Assembly (NCBI RefSeq): GCF_023078275.1
Contig: NC_062978.1
Span: 11,537,716 to 11,601,715 of the forward strand
Length of the DNA: 64,000 nt
Direction of reading: 5' to 3'
Source of the DNA: Leguminivora glycinivorella
Lineage: Eukaryota; Arthropoda; Insecta; Lepidoptera; Tortricidae
Part shown: positions 30,985 to 42,766 of the stretch, one piece after another
Layout: every line of letters begins with the position of its first letter
How positions within the stretch are numbered: position 1 is the stretch's first letter
Program-made: the position numbers and the translations under genes
Notes under the pieces: model-generated
What the model saw: only the letters and a program-made list of their open reading frames with translations
Told to the model about the DNA's origin: nothing
Databases searched by the model: none

Positions 30985-32144
30985 GCATTCGGCATTAGCT
31001 AGTCGTGAGTGTCGTGACCGTATTGACTCTCAACTTTCACTGATTTCACACAGAGCAGCCAACAAGCACAAATCGTGAACCTAGCGAATAGAACAAAACA
31101 GATCTTTCACTCCACACAATAGGAATACGAACTTTGATCTGGAGTACCGAGATACCTACTCTTCCACTTGACTCTATCCAACGTCAAGTACCTAGTTCGA
31201 ATTGAAGGTAATTCCGATATCACAGTCGGGTCTTAACTCCTTTGAAGACCTTAGCTCTTTTTGTCTGTTCTATAAGTGGCTCCTACTTATGATTTTACTT
31301 CGTGAGCAGCTGATTCAAATGCTTGTTAACTGCCTATTGGATAAAAAAAAAACAAATTGTTACCGAGATTGACTGTCCCATTGGTAAGGTTAAGAAGGCT
31401 TGTGTTGCGGGTAAGTATAAGTATACAAATAATACCTATACTTTTATAAATAGAAAACACCTATGGCTCACACACAACAATCTGTGTTCATCGTATATAA
31501 ATGTAAGGTTACTAACTACCAGCAGCGGCTGGTCCATACAAGCCGATTCCCACCGGCTTGCCTAAAATTGATTACTAGTAAAGTACCTAATATTAAGGTA
31601 GGTTTCTTTTTGCTTTTGTGTTGCCCAACATAAATTTTCACAAGCCGCCACTGCTAACTACTAGGCCAGACCGGTAAGCGGAAAAATATATAAAAAATGC
31701 TTCAAACAAAGAGTTCTTCATTATCTTTTGTATGTAAGTATGTAAGTAGTACGTTTGGTAACACTACCAGTGAGTAGCTTTATCATATAAATTATGACAC
31801 AAACTTTCGACTAAGCAACAACATAATTATACCAAATTTTAATGTGGCAACACAAAAGCGATGTAATCTCTCTGAATACATTTTGATGAAAACTGCATCG
31901 TAATACTGCTAAAGCGGTGAATCATGTTTTCATCGCCACGCGAAACCTTTTTTCAGTACGTATTTTAAACTTGTTTTCACAGTTTATGGCGGTTAATTGC
32001 TTTTTATGGGTTCTCGTAAAATTAATCTATGTACTATAACCGATGGATGTTAGAACTTATGAATTAATATTAGTTTTAGTATTTTTATCATGTTACGTAA
32101 CCTGGCCGGCGGACATGATGTGAAAGCTTTATATTTGCTACATA
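30985..32144. other. No gene seen; repeat fragment at 31510-31675
   Basis: CCAGCAGCGGCTGGTCCATA (31519-31538) and AGCCGCCACTGCTAACTAC (31644-31662) are partly inverted and enclose about 100 bp, probably an old MITE. The rest is AT-rich without visible features. Confidence 0.35.
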
Positions 32145-32234
32145 AGGCACTGGTCCCACCGCGACCGCTTATCTTTTGTTCGTTTTTATAGCCGATAGCT
32201 CATAGCTTACTAGCTTGCAGTGAGACCAGTGCCT
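32145..32234. mobile_element. Short inverted-repeat MITE (AGGCACTGGTCCCAC ends)
   Basis: AGGCACTGGTCCCACCGCGA at the left and TGAGACCAGTGCCT at the right pair over about 14 bp around an AT-rich middle. I recognise these ends from other lepidopteran DNA. No clear duplication. Confidence 0.5.
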
Positions 32235-33408
32235 GAAACTCCCTTCCGAAAGGGGAATCTTGATATGATGGAAATAATGGTAATTTTTATGCGACTTTCG
32301 TAATTAGACTACTTTCGGAATTACCCTAATGCATTAAGGTGCTTTTGGTACAAAAATAAAAGCTATATCGTGAGTACAAAACTATTAGGCATACCCGCTA
32401 TTTAACTTGGTCGTCACACGCATTCGCTCCCCCCTCGACCTACATAATATAGTAAGCTTTAAATCCTTCCTTAGAGGGTGAATTGAAAACCCTCGCTTTA
32501 CCCAGGCCCAAACACCAATCCATTTTAACTCTTATCTTTTTAAGTTTAGATAAAAACCTCTCATAATAATTTAGGCGCCAAGGAAAATTATATTCGTGAT
32601 GTTGGGGTAATTATAAACTCGAAATTATAGATTATATATTATTTCAAGTTAATTATACCTGTAAGAAGTAAAACACTTTTGAGGCTGCTAGAAAATACAA
32701 TGTGGTTAATTAGAAAGTTTCACGTTTCAACTGCTTCTTTGAGCAAATAAATAAGAAATAATTAGTCTATATATAATTTGTTTTTCTAATTACTCAATAA
32801 GAGTAAGAGTAAATACACAATAATAATAATATATCTTGAAAAAAATATATTCAGTAAAAATATATCAATATAAAAAAAGGTATAAATATCAATATCATTA
32901 GAAATGAAAAGGGAATTTTCTCAGTGCCATTAATTCCATTATTTACTAGCGAGGTGGCTACTAAATATAGAGAAAATGCTGCTTTATTTAATAACACTAC
33001 TTTCACTAAAAATATTATTGAATCCATCTCCATCAATCTATCAGACAGACTGCCGGATATAGCGTAATTACAAGTATCCGTTCGTCTTCCGTCCATGGTA
33101 CCTAGCAAACTTCACAATCGCTTACGATTCCTAAGATTATCGTGATCAAGATCTTATGTAGTGGCGCGAAAGAGCCAGACTGCGTTTTGATTGCCACGAA
33201 GCGTTAACGATTGTCACTCCACCTAGGTGTAGCCTAAGCGCCTAATAACCGCCCTGTGTGGTGATATTTTGTCACTAAATGATTGATATTGGACCCCTTC
33301 GACTTAAGGAAGTACGAGTAGGTACCTATCACACAGAAGGAGCTAAAAGCCCCCAGCCACCAGCGTTTACTATAATTATGTAAATAGTTTGCTCTGCTGC
33401 TGTATGTG
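32235..33408. other. No gene seen
   Basis: AT-rich. Small frames around 32851-33108 and 33329-33544 have no domains, and the second runs into the SINE. Confidence 0.4.
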
Positions 33409-33695
33409 AAAGCGCTGGTGGCCTAGCGGTAAGAGCGTGCGACTTTCGATCCGGACGTCGCGGGTTCAAACCCGGCTCGTACCAATGAGTCATTTGATAT
33501 TGCCAGTCGCTTTTCGCCGAAAAGTTTTTGGTGAAGGAAAACATCGTAGGGAAACCGGACTAATTCCAAGCAGTCGCTTTCGTAAAACTAGTGCCTTCGC
33601 CAAATCTTAGGATTAGTTGTAAAAGCGGACCCCAGGCTCTCGTGAGTCGTGGCAAATGCAGGGATAACGCAAGGAGGATGATAATGATGGTCTGC
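33409..33695 (+). mobile_element. SINE family C, full length with tRNA-like head (copy 5)
   Basis: The head has an A box TGGCCTAGCGG (33419-33429) and a B box GGTTCAAACCC (33463-33473), 33 bp apart as in tRNA genes. The body follows: TTTTCGCCGAAAAG, GGTGAAGGAAAACATCG, GGAAACCGGACTAAT, AAACTAGTGCC, GCGGACCCCAGGCTC and GGGATAACGCAAGGAGGATG. The acceptor stem does not pair, so it is not a tRNA gene. The A and B boxes would drive RNA polymerase III transcription. Six other partial copies occur in the window in both directions. Confidence 0.85.
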
Positions 33696-34360
33696 TCCGC
33701 TGCTCGTCGTATGCACGGATATTTGTAATTACAAATTTTAATAACTACGCCTTTCACATAAAAGCTTAACGAAGAAACTGAAACAATATCAGCGATCACA
33801 CCGGCCGAAAGAAAACGCTTCTTTTTTTGTGTGGAAGTTCCTTTCTTCATACACCTGATGCTCAATAGGCAAGCAGCCATTAACAGCCCCAGCTGTCGTG
33901 TCCCTCAGATCTAGTACTGAGCAGTGATAAGCGTGCAGGCCAGTGTAGGTGCAAGAGAAACGCGTACCTAATAATTACGCTTTAGATTATTACTTTATAT
34001 AAAGAGCTAACTTGTCCCAATTATTGTGGAAAGCTAGAATTCGTTACGTTAATTATTAATTGACTTATTTAGCGCGCGGTTGTTTTAGGTATGCGATCAA
34101 TGCAGCCTAGAGCGCATGCGCTCAACGGAATGTGGGAAGAATGTAATTTTAAATCAGATAATCTAATGACCGTACGGTGATTTACGGTGAACGCAGCGGT
34201 AAGCGCATTGTTATTTTTATACACGTGTAATGAAAGGACTTTAACACAATTTATTTTCGACCTAATTTAAGCAATGTTACTGGAAAACGGTTTTTCGGAG
34301 GTTCTTTTGGTCTAGCAGAATGTATAAAGAAAATTATTTAAACATCGTTTTTACCTACGG

Positions 34361-34495
34361 CCAAGTAAATTCAATATTTGAACAAAATAATATAAAATGA
34401 TGAAATCAAAAACTGAAACAATCCAAGCAACCGATTGTTTCAGTTTTTGATTTCATCATTTTATATTATTTTGTTCAAATATTGAATTTACTTGG
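34361..34495. repeat. Perfect 63-bp palindrome with 9-bp loop
   Basis: 34361-34423 (starts CCAAGTAAATTCAATATTTG, ends ACTGAAACAATC) is repeated base for base in reverse complement at 34433-34495; the loop is CAAGCAACC. Zero mismatches over 63 bp of AT-rich intronic sequence means the copy is very recent or actively corrected. No TIR, duplication or known repeat flanks it, so a snap-back (template-switch) event is likely. Its transcript would be a 63-bp duplex. Confidence 0.95.
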
Positions 34496-34709
34496 ACTAT
34501 GAAATGTAATATTTTAGTATATGACGAGATACTACTCTTTTTTACCGCTGATTGCATTAATATAATAAGTGAAATGTACCTGTACTTTCATTAAAAAAAA
34601 ATATCCTTTTTATCTACCAACTAACTGCAACATGCTTTTTCGCAATTGTACAGCTCTTGAATAATTTCATGTTTTTGGTGAAAATATCAAGGGAAATTTA
34701 CTATTTAGG

Positions 34710-34939
34710 CACACCTCGGACACTGGCGATTAAATATATGAAAGAGGCGCGTTCCTAGCACACAGTCTAAGCTCGTGTAGGTGAACGCGTACTATGCTTG
34801 TATGAGTGACATATGACAGGTCGACTGTTCGCGTTTTTGACAGACGGTAACTGTGAGGTAACCGAGAGGGGGTGGGCGGCACTTTCAGCGGGGAGCGGGA
34901 GTGGCCATACTGTATGATAATACTCTTTATTATACTGTG
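34710..34939 (+). repeat. Interspersed repeat E (copy 3, full length)
   Basis: CACCTCGGACACTGGCGAT to CTCTTTATTATACTGTG, including GTGACATATGACAGGTCGAC, AGAGGGGGTGGGCGGCACTT and TCAGCGGGGAGCGGGAGTGG. It is nearly identical to the reverse complement of 14073-14303. Confidence 0.75.
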
Positions 34940-34964
34940 ATTTAGGTAAACATCAGTTACCTTA

Positions 34965-35315
34965 TACAGGGTGGGGCCTGTAACAAAAGCAAAAAATCAA
35001 ACTGTAGGCTACACTCCCTAAACTAACCAACATTTGTTCAGTGACTTTTAAAAATTATGAAGTCTTTAAATTTTTAATTTTTCATACAAAATAAATATTA
35101 GCTTCAATGTACGCCATTATTGTTGTCATTGACGTTGTCTGTCACACTTTAGACTTAACAGAATTCGCAATACATTACCTCTTAGAAAAAACTTTCAAGG
35201 GTGATAAAATTCAAAATACAAGTTATTTTTAAAAGTCGCTGAACAAATGTTGATCAGTATAAGGAGAATAGCCTACAGTTTAATTTTTTGCTTTTGTTAC
35301 AGGCCCCACTCTGTA
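34965..35315. mobile_element. Tc1/mariner-type MITE with TA target
   Basis: Left end TACAGGGTGGGGCCTGTAAC and right end GTTACAGGCCCCACTCTGTA are inverted copies, and the match continues inward for about 50 bp (AAAAGCAAAAAAT, AAACTGTAGGCTA). TA sits outside both ends (34963-34964, 35316-35317). No transposase frame. About 350 bp. Confidence 0.8.
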
Positions 35316-37039
35316 TATGCGATTGTTTACCATAAGCAAATGACATTAAACATGCTCATATAACCAATTATAGGCCTACACTCGACACTCTAAATCAAAG
35401 AACCGTGTAATTCACAAGCATTGATACGATGTCGTAATAATTTGTCTCGGTCCGCTGATTTCTATTGGGGTGGGTCTCAATCGATGTTATTACCTACTCA
35501 TAGTTTGGTATGAATAGTTGGGATATTAACAATTTTCGACTCAATATCAAGTTATTACAATGAGGGAACTACCTATGCAGATAATATTATATTACTCTCA
35601 TAGTTACCTACGGGTAACCTATCAAAAAGGTACAAAATGAAACCTTATGGTGAAACTCAGTCCGTTCTTCAGTTAATTTATCAATCCCTTAGTTTTATAA
35701 CTCAAAGTAAGGAGACACAGTTCGAAGCACTTTCGAAGGTCCATCTTGAATTACTGCAGCCAAGTTAAGATCAATGTTGAAGTAAACATTTTTTTAAATA
35801 TAGTTTTATTTCTATTTAAAATAGTTACTGAATAAATAATTGAATATAATTATTTTTATCGTTTAGGTATCTGGCATCAGTGCTACACATTAAGTAGGTA
35901 CCTATCGCTGGAGCTGGTGTAATATTGCTACAGTTTATATAAAATGAAATTTAAATTACCGGCGCTTCAAACATGTCCAAATAAATAAACTTTATTTTTG
36001 TAAAATTGACCTAAATTGAGAAATGCCAGAACGTATAATTCGGTTAAATTTAAATTGTTTATGTTATCTCTCTCTCGAATATTTAGGCTCCGACATTACT
36101 AACCTTATCACGCTCCTGTTTGTGTGGGATGAAAGGATATCGGATAGCCGTTCGGAAGTTTTACAGAGAAGTATTATGTTCAATGAAAGGTGTAATCGGG
36201 ATATTTACCTGCGTTAATCCGAAACGACACTTTCGAGCCATTAGGTAATTGCGTAAGCGTTTGACAAGGGTAGGTTATGGGGCTTACATGCAAATGTGAT
36301 ATTTAACAAGGCTAACAACAATTTGAAGAGTGTACAAACATAATATGAAGCACTTAATTATGTTGTTATTTGCTATATGCAGGCTGAACTGGTGCTGCCC
36401 TGACTTTGCATTGTAAGGAATGCTTATTGAGTCAAAGTAGTTCCAACGGCGGCCGGCCGTACAATTATACGTTTGATTTTATAAACGTTGAAACGCAATA
36501 TGATATACTCCAAATACAGATTAACACAGAACAGGATTTTGTGAAATGATTTATTGTTACTATTTTTTAGGAAAATAAACCAAAGTTTGCGAATAATTAT
36601 CTTAGTTTAGCGTCTAAGTTCAATATTGTCATGTTAAACCATATTCAAACGTTGCCTGTAAAAACACGTGTAAACAAGCCGTCAACCCTAATTTGGCATT
36701 CAAAACAAAAATCTAATACACGGAATAAGCGATACCATAATAATGTATGCGCAAATTACGCATTTATTTAAGTGGGTAGTTACGCGATGCGTGAGCGTCG
36801 CTTTAGCTTACAGAACGTTATGACGGTTAGGTATAATTTCGTGCTTAAGGGAAAAAGAGTATTGTTACGGAAATTTCTTATTACATGAGACCTTTTAAAT
36901 AAACGCCAGTACGGCGGTAAACGGGCGAAATAAAACGCTGTGGGATTTAACATGGAAAATGTAATGTATATACTCAGAATGTGTATAATATCAAGTAAAT
37001 TACTTTTTTCGGATAAGCTTCTTTGTTATCTAAATATTT
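35316..37039. other. No gene seen; fragment of repeat B
   Basis: 35622-35672 (ATCAAAAAGGTACAAAATGA, AACCTTATGGTG) recalls the left part of repeat B. A 64-codon frame at 36023-36217 has no domain. The remainder is AT-rich intronic DNA. Confidence 0.35.
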
Positions 37040-37295
37040 GGCACGGCTAATGTGAACCTGTGGCCCACTTTGGAACCTAATTCCAGGATTTGGTGTAGAC
37101 ACTAACTTTTAGGAAAGCGACTGTCATGTGACCTCTTTAGCCAGAGGGTAAAAGCTACGGCTCTTTTGGTATTTAGTCCGGTTTCTCACGATGAGTCACC
37201 GAAAAGCGACTGGCGAATATCGAATGATATATCCGGGGATCAGCGATCTCCAGAATGAAAGACTGGGCTAGGTGGCTAGGCTACCAGCGCGATTT
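37040..37295 (-). mobile_element. SINE family C, decayed (copy 6)
   Basis: Minus-strand copy with GGCACGGCTAATGTGAACCT, TTAGGAAAGCGACTGTCATG, GTCCGGTTTCTCACGATG and AAAGCGACTGGCGAATATCG. The head region (GATCTCCAGAATGAAAG, GGCTAGGCTACCAGCGC) is degraded. Confidence 0.6.
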
Positions 37296-37341
37296 TTTGA
37301 ATCAGCACTTATTTCTATAAATAATTATATGTATACATACT

Positions 37342-37556
37342 AGCTTTTTCTGCGGCTTCGCCCGCGTACTAAAATAATACAAACTTTGGACCCCCATTTC
37401 ACCCCTTAGAAGGTAAATTTTGAAAAATCCTTTCTTAGTGCTCCTGTACACATAAGGAACCTGCGTGCCAAATTTGGAATCTCTAGGTTCAGCGGTTTCG
37501 GCTGTGCGTTGATATGCCAGTCAGTCAGTCAGTTTCTTCTTCTATATATTTAGATT
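37342..37556 (-). repeat. Retroelement-like repeat (CTTCGCCCGCG type)
   Basis: TACTAGCTTTTTCTGCGGCT, TCGCCCGCGTACTAAAATAA, CCCCCATTTCACCCC, AATTTGGAATCTCTAGGTTC, then (GTCA)n near 37522-37534. A common lepidopteran repeat shape, distantly like repeat L in reverse. Non-coding here. Confidence 0.5.
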
Positions 37557-38061
37557 ACACGTCCGAGTAATAATAACAGACAAAAATGCCACACTAATGG
37601 ACAAATATGCTTGTCCCAGGCCCTTGTAGCTCATTTGGCACTGGAAACATTTGATTTTACTATCACATGTGAGCACATAAAAGTGGAAAGGTCAGTAAAA
37701 AACTTACAACCACGTAAAATTATAAGGAGCAGGACTTAAGGAAGCATCCATATTTCATTTCGCGCGCCCACGGGCTAACTTTAACTCCCACCTAATTCAA
37801 TATAAATCAAACAAGAATCAAATCACACATACGCTTTACAACTGTTAGGATCGCAGTCAAATGTGAATTGTTGAGGTCGTGAATGGACCCATTTGTAACA
37901 ATGCTTAGGGTTGCGGAACAAGAACGGATGCGGAAGCGAACGGGTTTAAAGAGGTTGGGCTTTCAGTGCATCCGACTGTGAACCCTTGTCTTAGATGCTT
38001 ACCTCACATTCAACATATCACGTTACGTGATTCGTATCCAGTGCTGTTATGACTTCATTTA
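37557..38061. other. No gene seen
   Basis: Flank of the foldback element; ends in TTA (38059-38061), its left target copy. No recognised feature. Confidence 0.4.
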
Positions 38062-39153
38062 CGGCCTAGCCACGACAATGGTCTAAGGCGTTTTGCGGCA
38101 GCGGCAAGCGGTAAGTCACAAAAACAAAAACGCAGCGCGCGCGAGGCATGCCACGACTCGCGCCGCTGTTCGAAAACGCGCGCGGGTTTCACGGGCCTAC
38201 CCGCGGGAGCGGCGCGCGGGGCGGCGCGCGATTTGAACAACTGTAGCGCGCCGCGCCCGCAGCGCCACGACATTGGAGCGGCGCGACCGGCCTAGGCGGC
38301 TAGATGGGGCTAGCGATTCCACGCGAAACAAAAGATTTTGTTTTTATAATGAGCGTCTTGAACCCGAAACCATTATTTACTAAAAATTGAAATGTACTTT
38401 CGCGTGTGTAGTATGTAATAATGTTTTCAAACATATTTTTGTATAGTATTTATTCGTATTTACTCTTAATTTTTTTCGCACCATTGTCGTGGCTAGGCCG
38501 TTGCGGCAGGGCTTAGGAGCGGCCAGAACGTTTTATTTAAAAACATGTTTTTTATTATCGTATCATTTAAGTGCATAGAATGCTTTAAAATAAATGTCCT
38601 GTACAAGAAAATATTTAGTTATCACACATATTTTCTTGTACAAGACGTAATTGACTAATTAAAGCATTCTATGCACTTTAGAGTCATATTGGAAGACATG
38701 GAATTTATTTTATGGCTAGTTAAATGATACTTAATATAAATAAACACTTAAAAAAAATTAAGAGTAAATACGAATAAATACTATACAAAAATATGTTTGA
38801 ACACATTATTACATACTACATACGCGAAAGTACAATTCAATTTTCATTATATAAAGGTTTCGGGTTCAAGACGCTCATAATAAAAACAAAATGTTTTGTT
38901 TCGCGCGGAATCGCTAGCCCCATCTAGCCGCCTAGGCCGGTCGCGCCGCTGTAATGTCGTGGCGGTGCGGGCGCGGCGCGCTACTGTTGTTCGAGTCGCG
39001 CGCCGCTGCCGCGGGTAGGCCCGTGAAACCCGCGCGCGATTTCGAACAGCGGCGCGAGTCGTGGCATGCCTCGCGCGCGCTGCGTTTTTGTTTTTGTGAC
39101 TTACCGCTTGCCGCTGCCGCAAAACGCCTTAGACCATTGTCGTGGCTAGGCCG
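38062..39153. mobile_element. 1.09-kb GC-rich foldback element, TTA-flanked
   Basis: The ends CGGCCTAGCCACGACAATGG and CCATTGTCGTGGCTAGGCCG are perfect inverted repeats, with TTA outside both (38059-38061, 39154-39156), as in PIF/Harbinger-type insertions. The arms (38062-38478 and about 38751-39153) pair over some 400 bp, and their outer halves are extremely GC- and CpG-rich. The terminal 20-mer occurs a third time at 38481-38500, so 38062-38500 is a unit with both ends, joined to an inverted copy lacking its inner end. The centre has its own stem (TGCATAGAATGCTTTAA near 38575, CTTGTACAAGAAAATAT near 38608). Confidence 0.8.
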
Positions 39154-40841
39154 TTAGCCTTTGATCTGTGGAATGAATTATTAGTGACCTTGAATTACAA
39201 AAAGCTAAATTAAGAATTGCTCAATCACAAACGCCCGATTTGGGTTATTTATTTAGGCAGTTTTATTGGGAATTTTTCACAGTAGATAACAATTGTGCCT
39301 ATTTTATTTAAGTGAAAGATGGGGTAGCACTACTACTCTTGCTACGAAACCTAGCAATTTTTAGCTTACTAAATACCTCTTTAAGGGTGTTCGGCGTCTC
39401 TAGGTATTTATTTCTGTACATACACTTCTACCCGTCTGTTTCGGCTCTCACAACAGATGATTATTTTGTTTTATAATCTGCGTAATATAGTGATCCTTGA
39501 GTATAAGCGTGAACATTTGATACACAATCATCCATCTGCTTGCAAACACATCACATTCTGGTGCCCATGACAGAAACGAGTTCAACTGATTTAGAGCCCG
39601 CACAGCTGGTGAATTTCTATGCGCTACAGTTCGTGTAATTGGGGCTGCTAAAAGGTTATGCTTTTGCGGTCTTAGTTAATAGATTTTTGGGCACAAATGG
39701 AACACTAAGTTTGACAATTCTTTCTACGAGTTCGGGACAGTCTGTATCGCCGCGTAAAATGCCACACGCTGTAACTAAGACATTGTAATTGCGCCTAACT
39801 GCAAGGGAATTAAAACCTAAGTAAACCTTGTATGTATTGTTTACATCAGTTCACTGTTTCCTGTGTGGCTTACACACTTTCACTGTAATTTTAAATAACA
39901 CAGTTTTTTTTTAGTAATATAATGTGTATGATACATTTCAATCAACGGAAAACTGTTATTGGCCTAAGACTATGTAAAAATACTTATGTAAGTTGAATAT
40001 TTACGGCTGTGGCTGTTGTTGTCCTAAATACCAATAAATAAATAAATAAAAATAAATATATAAAATCTGATCAAAAAAATAGTATGCTGTGTCGACGACA
40101 ACGTATAACTCCGAATATCAGTAAAAGGCCTGTTCGAAAAAACGTCCTCTGAGAACGTAATTCAATACCACGCTGACTACGCAAGCAAACGTGGCCCGAA
40201 ACCCGCAAAATAGATCTCTATTACCGTAATGTGTAACCTGAATCTGATCCAAAAGGCCAGTTAAAAGGAAAATGAGTTGAATAAACGCTGGAAAGCAATG
40301 TGATACGTGAAGTATAAATGGCTCATGAAATTTAGCTTAAGGATATTGCCTCCTTGGAGATACTCGTACACTCCCGGGCGAAAAGGAAAATTTGATAGCT
40401 TATAGCCCTGATAATACAAACATGAGAGTGATGACGTCACATGCTCGCGGTTGTGGGAAAAACACAAAACGTGACGCGCAATTTTCTGTATACATTACCG
40501 CCCTCATATAAATTATTATCAGCTTGTTGGTTGTTTGAATTTAGTTTATTTATAGGTATGTTAATTGTTTCAGCAAATAGTAAAATACATTATTCATTTT
40601 AACTTTTTATTTGTAATAGGTACCTTAATATTTGGGTTTCTGATCATTAATTGAAAATAATAGAAAAATAAAATAAAATGAAACTTTGCAAACACACAGC
40701 AATATAATATTTATCAAGTCAGTTTAAAGATCCAGTCACACATGTCAAATTCCCGAGCAGGAACTTTGACAATAGCACAGAAGTCGTCTAAAATCATGTC
40801 TCACGTAGGACCTAGAGTTTTCAACAAACTCCCAGCAGAAA
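39154..40841. other. No gene seen
   Basis: AT-rich intronic DNA; AATAAATAAATAAATAAAAA near 40032-40051 looks like a retroelement tail. No exon supported. Confidence 0.4.
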
Positions 40842-41288
40842 AAAAACCGGCCAAGAGCGTGTCGGGCCACGCTCAGTGTAGGGTTCCGTAGTTTTCCGTA
40901 TTTTTCTCAAAAACTACTGAACCTATCAAGTTCAAAACGTTCCTTTAGGAGCGATTATTTTCGAAAATATTAATATTATCAAAAAACGATCTTAGTAAAC
41001 CCTTATTCATTTTTAAATACCTATCCAACAATATATAACACGTTGGGGTTGGAATGAAAAAAAATATCAGCCCCCACTTTACATGTAGGGGGGGTACCCT
41101 AATAAAACATTTCTTTTTATTTTTTATTTTTGCACTTTGTTGGCGTGATCGATATACATATTGGTACCAAATTTCAGCTTTCTAGTGCTAACGGTTACTG
41201 AGATTATCCGCGGACGGACGGACGGACGGACGGACAGACAGACATGGCGAAACTATAAGGGTTCCTAGTTGACTCCGGAACCCTAAAA
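40842..41288 (-). repeat. Interspersed repeat B (copy 2)
   Basis: AAACCGGCCAAGAGCGTGTC, GCTCAGTGTAGGGTTCCGTA, ACCTATCAAGTTC, a GGAC/AGAC microsatellite (41212-41244) and GACTCCGGAACCCTAAAAAA. Minus orientation relative to 16124-16935, and shorter. Confidence 0.65.
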
Positions 41289-42574
41289 AAGATACCTAAT
41301 TAATATGGTCTTCTCGCACTTCGGAATTGTGGCGAAATTACTAGTTCGTGATATGGCACAAAACGCAAGCGGCACATCCATTATCACTGATTACCAATTA
41401 CTGCTAATGGCTACTTTTAGTTAATTGAAAGATTTTGGGGCACTGAATACGACATCACATTTGGTGCTTTATGGTCAAGGGTTTTTATTCATTTGTTTCT
41501 GAAGAAGTATGGAATGTTTTAATACTTATTCATAAGACTATAAAGTATGAGGATTCGTTTTAACAGGGATTATAATATTATAGGTTTTACAGTCTCCATA
41601 CTAAGAATCGTAACTCATTTTTTTTTGCGTCACCTAACCTGATGATGTCTACAAATATTTTTTTCAAAATACCTATATATTGACGTGATATTATTATATT
41701 AAAATAAAAAAGCATGTCATTTTTGTTCTTATAAAAAATAAAAACACGCAAAAACATTTTGGCAAAATATGATTTTGTCCACTTTCAGGCTGGCAAACAG
41801 CGCCATCTAGTTTTAAGCCTAAAAGGCCCATACATTTTAGGGGTACACTTTTTTGTATGGGCTTTGTCAGTCCAGTATTAAAACGTTCTTGGTATAAGTA
41901 TACATACAAGAAATACAGTAGTGATGACTATCTGTCGCTTGTTTTTATTTATTCGGCTAGATTACAACGCCACCGCTGCTGACGTGACAGAATTTGGGTC
42001 AAACCTATCAAGTAAGAGGATTAGTTCAAAAATAACGTCACGTGACTTATCCATTACAGTACCTACTTCGTTTATAGATCTGACACGTTTCTGCATTAGA
42101 AACTTGATCTTCAGCAGAGATGTAAATACACACTGTTAACGGGCTTATTATGGCTCAATAAAATTATACAAGTATCTTAATATACCTACTAAAACACTAT
42201 TATGGCATTCCGGACGACCCAACGCACACTGCAAACTCACTCTAATAATGTAGTGACAGTCGTTAGGTACTCGTTCCATAAAGTTATATCATAGGTACAG
42301 CGGCTGTAACAATAACGAAACAATATTATAGCTGCAGTTGATGACCAATCATATTCTGTAACCAAATAGGACAGTTCAAAAATACATTGATTATGTGAAG
42401 TACTTATACAGATTGCTATGGCGTAGTCAATCTTATCGGTAGTGGCCTATATCAAGGAATATATGTATGTTGGAGAAGGTTCGTTAACTTCAGACCAAAT
42501 AACTATATTATGTAACTGAAGGGGACGGAGTCTGACGCTTAGAAGTTTATTTATTATGTAAGTATGAAAGTATC
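41289..42574. other. No supported gene; repeat-like fragment
   Basis: GGCAAACAGCGCCATCTAGT (41791-41810) with AAAGGCCCATACATTTTAGG is of a dispersed repeat type. Short frames on either side lack domains. Confidence 0.35.
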
Positions 42575-42766
42575 ACTATCATCACTACATAGTATAAAAC
42601 AAAGTCGCTTTTTCTGTCCCTATGTCCCTATGTATGCTTAAATCTTTAAAACTACGCAACGGATTTTGATGCGGTTTTTTTTAATAGATAGAGTGATTGT
42701 AGAGGAAGGTTTACATGTACCTAGGTATAGTATCCGTGCGAAGCCGAGGCGGGTCGCTAGTGTACA
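42575..42766 (+). repeat. Retroelement-like repeat (TATAAAACAAAGTCGC type)
   Basis: TATAAAACAAAGTCGCTTTT, TCTGTCCCTATGTCCCTATG, AAACTACGCAACGGATTTTG, ATGCGGTTTTTTTTAATAG and CGAAGCCGAGGCGGGTCGCT. I recognise it as a widespread lepidopteran repeat; no frame. Confidence 0.5.

Noticed and set aside
33409..33485. tRNA-like sequence with A and B boxes
   Set aside because: The acceptor arms do not pair, and the same head with its body recurs six times in the window; it is a SINE head and not a tRNA gene.
38062..39153. The paired 67-72-codon frames on opposite arms of the foldback as a real protein
   Set aside because: They are the same inverted repeat read twice; the residue composition follows the CpG-rich DNA, and no domain is visible.
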